Source: Catonia carolina (lineage: Eukaryota > Arthropoda > Insecta > Hemiptera > Achilidae). Taken from it: a stretch of 64,000 bases of DNA. The DNA lies in assembly GCA_035578175.1 (NCBI GenBank), contig JAQMRL010000014.1:18588395-18652394 (forward strand). Direction: 5' to 3'. Shown in pieces: positions 56,634-64,000 of the stretch; within the stretch, counting starts at the first letter, position 1, and each line of letters starts with the position of its first letter. The position numbers and the translations under genes are program-made. Under the pieces are notes generated by a model. That model was given only the letters and a program-made list of their open reading frames with translations. It did not search any database and was not told the DNA's origin.

Positions 56634-56772
56634 AATCGCTAAAAACATGTATTTTTTGGTTCAGGGGGTCTGAAAACGTGTATATCAGATGAAAACTCGA
56701 TTTCGAAAAATCGACATGAAAACAATACTTTCTTTTATATATTAATTCATTTAAGCAAGATAAAGTAAAACG
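56150..56772 (-). mobile_element. Family A 5' two-thirds, minus arm of the foldback
   Basis: Runs from the CGTTTTCGTG segment to the 5' terminus AAGCAAGATAAAGT. CA tract 56597-56630. The two pieces together make an element with 5' ends on both sides. Confidence 0.82.
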
Positions 56773-58080
56773 GTCAAAAATTATATTAGACTTTCAATTC
56801 GATGAAAATTCGAATACTACAAACATTTTCACTCCATACTGTAATTTTACATGAATAACGTAAATTTGTTTTGTATTAGTACACAAAAGAAAAGTACATA
56901 ATTATAATTTATATGTAGTTAGATATAACAAAGTACAAAAATGTCAAAACAACATAAAAACAGTATAAAGTCGGGAAACCTGTCAACAGTAAAAAAAATA
57001 CGCTTCTCTACAATGGGAAGAAATATATTGTTTAATAAAAAAAGCGCTGGACTGATTTCCCCACAAGGGATTACCATAATAATTACGTAACTAAAAAAAA
57101 AAACGAGTGAAACGGAAATATTAAAAATTATTAATGAAAACCTCATGGATTAGAACGAATCTATATAGGTAAATAAAACTGTGATTTTATCTGTACAATT
57201 TTTCAAAATGCCCCAAATTTTGTTGGTACGCCAAATCTACTAAGTAATCACCGAAAATAAGTTCAGCTGAATTTTTGTCTGTTTGTATATTACGGCATCA
57301 CGCAAGAACCGCTAAACCAAATTCAATGAATTTCGGTATTTATGTTCTGGATATTATCGAAATGAAAATAGGTTATACAGTTTTTTTTAATATCACAAAG
57401 GGTTGGGGGAGTTCAGAGGGAGGGGTAAACAAAAAACTGCGAATATCTCCGTTAAAAGTCAAACTATCAAAAAATGTTATATAATCGAAATTACGAAACG
57501 TTTACGACAAATAAATTTGATTATGTAAAGTTTTTCATTTTTATGCATAATAACGGAGATATTACCAATGTTATAAAAATAAACATAGCAATATTTTAGA
57601 AAACAAAATTAACAGAACAATAAACATAGGTCTACGTGCCGCTGGTATTCATTCCGAAGCTCTGTACCCTACCCCCTCTACTACTACCTAACCTTACACG
57701 ACACACTCGTTCTCGGTCACATTGACAAAAACGAAAGACAGTCACCTTACTAGTTAACAATCGCGGAGTGTTCCAATTGTGACTTACCTTTAATTTCAAT
57801 TTTTTGTGCTCTGTAGCGAATAATTAAATTACCTACAGTTACATTACACACAGTTTTGAGTGAGTAAACATAAATCATAAAACATAAACTTCAAAACATA
57901 AATTTTCATTGTTCTATATAAATAGTAAATTTATTTATGTAAAATTATTAACTACGCTTCTGAAAATAATAAAGCGCTGCGTATCTTAATTTAAAAACTC
58001 CTAGATCTCGCTTTTATTTCACGTTACAGTAAGTTGTAAGTTACTATAACGTTACTACAACGTTACGACGTTGAAAGGAG
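56773..58080. other. Unassigned sequence
   Basis: 57270-57480 (GGCATCACGCAAGAACCGCTAA and downstream) has the style of a widespread insect repeat that mimics a coding frame. No match elsewhere in the window. GTAACGTTACTACAACGTTACGA at 58040 is a small palindromic cluster. No gene. Confidence 0.4.
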
Positions 58081-58084
58081 GTAC

Positions 58085-58170
58085 GAATAGATAACAATGA
58101 ATGATTAAAGAATATCAGACCTGACAGGGATCGAAGTCGGTACACCAACAAACTTTACACAACACCAAGA
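58085..58170 (-). repeat. Decayed tRNA-like SINE (family D2-like)
   Basis: CAGACCTGACAGGGATCGAA on plus corresponds to the B-box end of family D2. The A-box is unrecognisable. Confidence 0.45.
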
Positions 58171-58356
58171 AAACCGTTCGAAGAACGGGCATTTTAGCTA
58201 GTACTTTAAAAGGAATGAAAGCCGTAAGCCATATAATAATACAGAAACATAAAAATAATGTTGAATACAAAACAATATTTTTATGTTACATAATTTAATG
58301 TATGAAAAATTATAATTTATAATTTAATGAATACAAATTCAAGAAGAAATAATAAA

Positions 58357-58797
58357 AATGCTGAGATTCGCCGATGATATAGTAGTATTAGCCGAGACAA
58401 AGAAAGAACTAGAGAATATCTTAAATGGAATGGATGAGATCATGAGAAATGATTACTTCATGAAAATTAGTAAGAACAAAAGAAAGAGTTGTGCAGCAGC
58501 AAGAGTGGTTTAGAAAAGATGGTAAATTTAAAAGTAGGCAACGAAAACAAACAGGAAGTAGGCGAATTCTGCTATCTAGGGAGTAAAATAACAAAGGATG
58601 GTAGGAAGCACAAGTGATATCAAAAGTAGAATTGCTCAAGTTTGATAAGCCTTTGAAATGAAAAACAACTTACTGACTACAAACATTGATTTACAGATTA
58701 GGAAATATTTCTTAACACATTATGTTTGAAGTGTAGCATTATACGGCAATGAAACGTGGGTGATAGGGGTTGTAGCAAGGAACAGGATTGAAGCTCT
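58357..58797 (+). pseudogene. LINE reverse transcriptase fragment with FADD motif
   Basis: LRFADDIVVLAETKKELENI carries the FADD polymerase motif, followed by MDEIMRNDYFMKISKNK. After a frameshift come VGNENKQEVGEFCYLGSKIT, AFEMKNNLLTTNIDLQIRKY and VALYGNETWVIGVVARNRIE. The last segment is the same family as the LINE at 39005 (VALYGSEMWVIGAVERKR), so the two are fragments of one LINE type, here covering the part just upstream. It is cut at 58797 by a family A piece. Stops near 58514 and 58730 (GTTTGAAGT) and several frameshifts make it dead. Confidence 0.82.
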
Positions 58798-59170
58798 GTG
58801 TGAGTGTGTCAACAAAATATCTCACGAATGGCACATCATACAAAGTTAAAACTTGAAATTTAAGTTAAGTACTACTAGAGGACCCGACACAAACATTTTC
58901 ATTAAAATCGGTCAACCGAAAGTAGAACTAATTCGTGTAATTTTTCACTTTTTTATCAAAAACGGCTCCTACGATTGTTTTTAATATCGCCTCATTAACT
59001 AAATTTTTTATGCCGTTTCTCGTAAAAAAATATTGTTTTTTAAGATTGCGGCTTTAATATGCATTTTTGCGCAAAAATGTTTATATAAAAGTTGTAGAGA
59101 ATTTAAAATCCTACAACTTTTATTAAAAACATTTTTTGTATAACGCTTAGTTTAGCGGTAATTAGCGATT
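58797..59170 (+). mobile_element. Family A interior fragment
   Basis: Starts in the microsatellite (GTGTGAGTGTGTCAACAAAAT) and ends at GCGGTAATTAGCGATT. A ~30-bp gap follows TTTTTTATGC (59011). Confidence 0.8.
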
Positions 59171-59212
59171 ATGAAATGTGTGATTTGTCTTGGTATTCAG
59201 TGTGTAATAAAA

Positions 59213-59309
59213 AACACTCCTAAGACAAATCAATTTTAGATTGTGATAAAACATGTATGTAAACGCAATCAAATACCCAAAACCTAGAATGACCGGAAAA
59301 GCTGATATA
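59213..59309. repeat. Dispersed ~95-bp repeat (other copy at 60738)
   Basis: CTCCTAAGACAAATCAATTT to GGAAAAGCTGATATAAAAA recurs at 60738-60838. In both places it lies immediately outside the 3' end of a minus-oriented family A copy. Confidence 0.7.
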
Positions 59310-59396
59310 AAAAAACTGGAGTGAAATACTCACACGACGTTCTCTTGCCAAAGTAAATAATGAACAATATAACCTAAAATTTGTAACCAACGTAAC
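59310..59396 (-). mobile_element. Family A 3' end
   Basis: CTGGAGTGAAATACTCACACG and CTCTTGCCAAAGTAAATAAT, then loss of similarity. Confidence 0.72.
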
Positions 59397-59407
59397 TTTA
59401 AAAATCA

Positions 59408-59668
59408 AATTTGGAAATTAAAAGATCTACAAATTTTATTTACAGCATTGTTGTCTCTACAGAGCCAAGTTTAGCGTGAAAAAGTGACTTTTCGTATTTT
59501 TATGCTAAACTGAGGTGATTTTCATTTGCGTATTTCACTCATGATTAAAATAAAGTTATGTTTTTGTTTATTTCTAATTTATATTATAACTAATATTACG
59601 TTAGGCAATATAGTTCATTATTTGCATTGGCAAGAGAAAGTTGAGTGAGTGTTTCACACCAGAATTTT
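59408..59668 (+). mobile_element. Family A 3' third
   Basis: TTGGAAATTAAAAGATCTAC to GTTTCACACCAGA at 59668. The next copy's 5' end starts immediately. Confidence 0.82.
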
Positions 59669-59890
59669 TACTTTCTCTTGCCTATAATTTATGTATACAA
59701 AGGAAAGTAGGCCTACTGATTTCATGTCGATTTTTCGAAATCCAGTTTTCACCGGATACACGTTTTCAGACCCCCTAAACCCAAAAAACATGTTTAAACG
59801 ATTGGTCTGTTTGTGAATGTGTAAATAAAATATCTAAAGAATCGAACACCATACAAAGTTGAAACTTGAAATTTAAGTTAGGTACCACTA
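59669..59890 (+). mobile_element. Family A 5' end, exact head-to-tail junction
   Basis: ACTTTCTCTTGCC begins 5 bp after the preceding CACACCAGAA, giving CAGAATTTTTACTTTC at the junction. It ends at GGTACCACTAG, where an LTR fragment is attached. Confidence 0.82.
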
Positions 59891-59892
59891 GT

Positions 59893-59990
59893 TTGTAATA
59901 GATACTTATGTAGTTGTAAACGATAGTTAGTTAATTAATTGTTACATTATACCCAGATCCCGGAAAGGACCTTAGATATAAGTGTCACAA
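59893..59990 (+). mobile_element. LTR 3'-end fragment
   Basis: Matches the last ~100 bp of the solo LTR at 39805 (GATCCCGGAAAGGACCTTAG, then TATAAGTGTCACAA). 5'-truncated against family A. Confidence 0.72.
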
Positions 59991-60737
59991 TATGTTAATA
60001 AATTATGGACAATTACCCAGATAAATGTTATACACGGACGAAAAGAATTAATTACATCATATAATGAAAATGTACAAAAGGTTATCGAGAGTAACAAAAA
60101 GGAAACCTAATTGGCCTTTTGGGAAAACATTACTTTGGACATTGAATGTTGAACATTGTACAAAGAGACTATTTTCTCCATTTCAACTGTTTTCATGGAA
60201 TGGCATTATACATAAATCTTTTCGTCGTTACAGAGCTTCCACTCCTTAAAAGTAAGAAGAGTCACGTAACGGTTCCAACTGAAAACTTTTTCCAAAGTAC
60301 CGAGCACCAAACTTTTTAATGTTACTATATATATTTCTGCACTTTCTCTCCGTCTGTTTTTAGGACAGAAAGAGAAAGTTTTTCTTTTATTTAGGGGATA
60401 TTTTAAACCACATAAAGTAATTTTAATAATTTCTGAAAACACTTTTTGAAGCCCACGCACTCAAAATTTATTCATTTAGGTTTCTCTTTTTCATCCATCC
60501 ATCCGGTTATTTGCTCTGTTCTACGAGAAAACTCTTTAATTCATGAATCACTCCATAATGACTTAGTTTTAAAAATCTCTTTTCTAATACCTTCAAAATA
60601 ATATATCAATGTGATACATATTTTTTTATCAACTATTCTATGGAAAGGTGTCCGTAGTAAAAACAAAGCGAAAACAGCAGTCAAGGATATATGGACACAC
60701 CACACAGAAAGCTCACCACAACCTCCGTACAAAAGAA
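59991..60737. other. Unassigned sequence
   Basis: A short inverted repeat near 60338-60379 (CACTTTCTCTC ... AGAGAAAGTT) uses the same motif as the family A ends but has no family A interior. No gene. Confidence 0.4.
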
Positions 60738-60838
60738 ACCCTCCTAAGACAAGCCAATTTCAGATTGTGATAAAACATGCATGCATACGCAATTGAATAC
60801 CCAACACCTAGAATGAACGGAAAAGCTAACACAGAAAA
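60738..60838. repeat. Dispersed ~95-bp repeat, copy 2
   Basis: See 59213-59309. Directly abuts the 3' terminus of the next family A copy. Confidence 0.7.
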
Positions 60839-61778
60839 ATCTGGTGTGAAACACTTACACGACTTTCTCTTGTCAAAGTAAATAATGAACTATTACTAGT
60901 TACTAATTAACTAATCAAAAGATTGGTTACTAATCTAACATTAGTAATAAAACATTAGAAACAAACAAAAAAACAAAAAACAAATTAGAAACAAACAAAC
61001 AAAAAAAACTTTCACGATAAACTAGGCTCTGTAGAGAAAAATTCCCTAAATAAAAGTTGTAGATCATTTAATTTCCCATAAACATTTAATTGTATACACT
61101 TTTGTCGTAAAATGCATACTAAGGCCGAAATCTTTAAAAAATCAATTTTTCACACGTTTTCGAGAGAAAAAAAAATAGAAAATTACCGCTAAACTAAGTG
61201 TTATACAAAAAAAATGTTTGAAATAAAAGTTGTAGGGTTTTAAATTCACTAAAAATTTTATTATATAGTAGCCTAAATTTTTGGCACCAAAATGCATAAT
61301 AAAGCCGCAATCTTAAAAAAACAATTTTTTATGTGAAAACAGCCTCTCCAAGAATTTCAGCAGACATGACGCCTACCTTATCTTGCAGAACATAAACATT
61401 TTTGTAAATGAGGCGATTTTTAAAAATTTGTAGGACCCATTTATGAGAAAATCGCAAAAAGTGAATAATTACACGAATAAACTACTACTTCCGGTTGACC
61501 GATTTAGATGAAAATGTTCGTGTCGGGTCCGGTAGTGGTGTCTAACTTAAGTTTCAAGTTCGTACGATGTTCCGTTCTTGAGATATTCTGTTTACACACG
61601 CGCGCGCGCGCGCACACACACATACACAAACACACTGACGAACCGCTAAAAACATATTTTTTGGGTTCAGGGGGTCGTCTGAAAACGTGTAGATACGGTG
61701 AAAACTCGATTTTGAAAATCGATATATAAACAATACTTTCCTTCCTATATATTCATATAGGCAAGAGAAAGTAAAAAT
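60839..61778 (-). mobile_element. Family A element, near full length
   Basis: TCTGGTGTGAAACACTTACACG (3' hairpin) to AGGCAAGAGAAAGT. The microsatellite (61590-61636) starts with a 16-bp CG alternation. A ~60-bp stretch (60890-61010) has expanded AAACAAACAAAA-type sequence. Confidence 0.88.
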
Positions 61779-62474
61779 CGTAATGTGTGCTAAACTTTTT
61801 ATAAAAATAAAAAAAAAAATTGGTTTGAACACTTACACGACTTTATCTTGCCAATGCAAATAAATAACAATATAACCTAACATTAGTAATAAAAAATTAG
61901 AAATATACAAAAAACTAACTTCAAAAACATAATCGTATTTTAATCATGAGTGAAGGACGAAAAATGAAAATCGACCTCAGTTTGGCTTAAAAATACGGAT
62001 AATCACTCTTTCACGCTAAACGAGGCTCTGTAGAGAAAAAATGCTCTAAATAAAAGTTCTAGATCATTTAATTTCCTACAAATTTGAATGTACACTATTG
62101 TCGTAAAATGTATACTAAAACTGAAATCTTAAACAAAATCGTTTTTTTACATGATTTCGTGAGAAAAAAACAGAAAATCGCTAATTACCGATAAACTAAG
62201 CGTTATACAAAAAAATGTTTGATAGAAAGATTGTGGGATTTTAAATTTTCTACATTTTTTGTTATATACATTTTTACGCTGAAGTGCATATTAAAGCCGC
62301 AATCTTTAAAAAAAAATCACGTAGAAACAGCCTCACCAAGAATTCCAGCAGACATGGCGCCTACCCTATCTTGTAGACCATAAAAAAATTGGTAAACCCG
62401 GCGATTTAAGAAAAAATCGTAGGAGCCGTTTTTGAGAAAATCGCAAAAAAGTGAAAAATTACACGAATAAACTA

Positions 62475-63254
62475 CCGGGTAATTTTTTAGTCCTGTTACC
62501 CAATTGTTAATGTCTGGTAATTTTTTTCTAAGAAAGGGATATTTTGTTTTGTGACACAGAGTTGGTAGCCCTACTCAACCGGTATAGATACGACAGTTTG
62601 AGTTGATTCTCCTTGAGTTGCGTAAAATTTTGTGCTGTTTCCAGTTGTGTTACGAACAGAATGTCTTTTACCCTAGAACAACGGGTTTTCATTCTTGAAC
62701 AATATTTTGCTACAAAATCGTATGCGAGTGTAAAAGAATCATTTCAAATTAAATTTTTTGGTGTTCCTCCACTCTATTCTAGTCAATTTCTAGGCTAACT
62801 AACTGATTTTTAGAGGCAGGTATTGTTTGCAGCAGAAAACGTAGTGGTCGACCAACTCTGTTGACAGATGATGTTAAGAGAATGTGAAAACAAGATTGCT
62901 CAATTCTCCATGAAAAAGTTTACAAAAACTTTCCTCGCATGTTGATTTGTCATGTTCGAGTGCTCAAAAAGCTGCTAAAAAATTGAAATTGTATCCGTAT
63001 CACATACGATTAGTTCTAGAGCTTCAGCCTCCAGATTTAAACACGAGATTGTTTTAGGATAAAAGACATTCTGTTCGTAGCACGACCGGAAATGGCACAA
63101 AATTTTACACAGCTCAAGGAGAATCAACTCACACTGCCATATCCATACTGGTTGAGTAGGGCTATCAACTTAGTGTCACAAGACAAAATTTATTATTTTT
63201 TTAAAATATTACCAGACATTAACAATTGGGTAACAGGACTAAAAAATCACTCTG
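62475..63254 (+). mobile_element. Palindromic mariner-like derivative (5' end at both termini), copy 2
   Basis: TA at 62473-62474 and 63255-63256. The left arm 62475-62669 and right arm 63062-63254 are reverse complements over ~195 bp, including TTTTTTAGTCCTGTTACCC and, further in, the transposase start (CGAACAGAATGTCTTTT). It has the same architecture as 22658-23445 but is a different lineage by sequence. Confidence 0.85.
62661..63060 (+). pseudogene. N-terminal DNA-binding half of a mariner-like transposase (broken)
   Basis: Starts MSFTLEQRVFILEQYFATKS and YASVKESFQIKFFGVPP, the first helix-turn-helix region. A deletion near 62790 removes part of the second. RKRSGRPTLLTDDVKRM then follows in another frame (the linker with its GRP motif), and SKAAKKLKLYPYHIRLVLEL then QPPDLNTRLF closes the N-terminal region. 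The catalytic domain never starts: the inverted 5' arm begins at 63062. Related by domain order, not close in sequence, to the pseudogene at 22844. Frameshifts and stops show it is inactive. Confidence 0.78.
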
Positions 63255-63574
63255 TATTACTTCCGATTAATGGATTTTAATGAAAATCTTCGTGTCGGGT
63301 CCGGTAGGCGTATCTAACTTAAGTTTCAAGTTTCAAGTTCGTACGACGTTTCGTTCTTGAGATATTCTGTTCACACGCACACAGACACACACACACACAC
63401 ACACACACGCAGACCAATCGCTGAAAACATGTTGTTTGGATTCAGGGGTCTGAAAACGTGTAGAACCGGTGAAAACTCAATTACGAAAAATCGACATGAA
63501 AACATTACTTTCATTCCTATAGTCTACGTATATTTATATAGGGAAGAGAAAGTAAAAATCAATAACTGTGACTT

Positions 63575-64000
63575 TTTTACTTTCTCTTGCCTTTATGAAT
63601 ATATAGGAAGGAAAGTATTGTTTTCATGTCGATTTTTCGAAATCGAGTTTTCACCGGATCTATACGTTTTCAGACCCCCTGAACCTAAAAAACATGTTTT
63701 TAGCGATTGGTCTGTGTGTGTCTGTGTGTGTGTGTGTCTGTGTGTAAACAGAATATCTCAAGAACGGAACATCGTACGAACTTGAAACTTGAAACTTAAG
63801 TTACATACCACTACCGGACGCGACACGAACATTTTCATCAAAATCGGTCAACCGGAAGTAGTAGTTTATTCGTATAATTTTTCAGTTTTTTGCGATTTTC
63901 TCAAAAACCGGTCCTACGATTTTTTTTAAAATCGCCTATTTTACTCAATTTTTTATTCTCTACAAGATAGGGTAGGCGCCATGTTTGCTGAAATTCTCGG
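63575..64000 (+). mobile_element. Family A element, cut by window edge
   Basis: TTTTTACTTTCTCTTGCC start directly follows the opposite-strand copy (their 5' ends face each other ~20 bp apart). TG tract 63714-63745. Very similar by eye to 27238 and 31293. Confidence 0.9.

Larger units (their letters stand above)
61812..63556 (-). mobile_element. Family A element split by a mariner-like derivative
   Basis: The 3' end at 61812 (TGGTTTGAACACTTACACG) is near complete. It runs to 62474, is interrupted by the element at 62475-63254, and resumes TTACTTCCGATTAATGGA to the 5' terminus GGGAAGAGAAAGT. The CA tract is at 63373-63409. Confidence 0.87.

Noticed and set aside
60064..60249. 61-codon basic frame (MKMYKRLSRVTKRKPNWPF...)
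   Set aside because: Short, unsupported by any motif, in otherwise anonymous sequence next to an LTR fragment.
63357..63785. A recurring open frame of 60-140 codons in family A copies ([27 protein letters not shown]..., running into a Val-Cys repeat)
   Set aside because: It appears because young copies are alike and the TG tract codes VCVC in any copy that stays in frame. The frame is broken in many full-length copies, the tract length varies freely, and nothing downstream is conserved as protein.

Overview
The window is AT-rich, spliced, gene-poor animal DNA packed with nested transposable elements. The single host gene segment is the first coding exon of a neuroligin (minus strand, 12901-13318). 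With mariner, PIF/Harbinger, Jockey-type LINE and tRNA-derived SINE remnants, this points to an arthropod, most likely an insect with a large repeat-rich genome. A hemipteran is my guess, at low confidence. No bacterial or viral genes, CRISPR arrays or rRNA genes are visible.

Layout. The window left of 12901 is the start of a neuroligin intron that runs off the window edge (at least 12.9 kb). To the right of 13318 there are about 50 kb with no recognisable host exon. Most of the identifiable DNA is one interspersed family, here called family A: about 40 copies or pieces, full length about 0.95-1.1 kb, on both strands. It has matching ACTTTCTCTTGCC ends, a TG microsatellite at a fixed place about 170 bp from the 5' end, an internal duplicated block, and a 3' hairpin GTGTGA-loop-TCACAC followed by CAGA and T-runs. 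No transposase is encoded. The layout resembles HINE/DINE-1-type Helentron derivatives, which is an inference.

Other repeats: family B, a tRNA-derived SINE of about 325 bp (six copies, five with good 8-14 bp target duplications, plus two tandem arrays of its B-box segment in the neuroligin intron); family C, a 390-bp retroposon ending in a hairpin and CTGATGAC; family D, short tRNA-like SINEs; four LINE pseudogene pieces plus a LINE tail; a solo LTR with a CpG-rich U3; a 554-bp MITE; a PIF/Harbinger remnant with transposase and MADF fragments; and six Tc1/mariner derivatives.

The most unusual signal is in the mariner derivatives. Three (2027-2946, 29610-30546, 53819-55088) carry the same 3' end at both termini, in inverted orientation, around the catalytic half of a DD34D transposase. 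Two others (22658-23445, 62475-63254) carry the same 5' end at both termini around only the DNA-binding half. All sit in TA target duplications, so palindromic, half-transposase elements appear to be mobile here. The second candidate novelty is the inverted pair of SINE-derived tandem arrays in the neuroligin intron, with about 10 and 7 B-box-bearing units.
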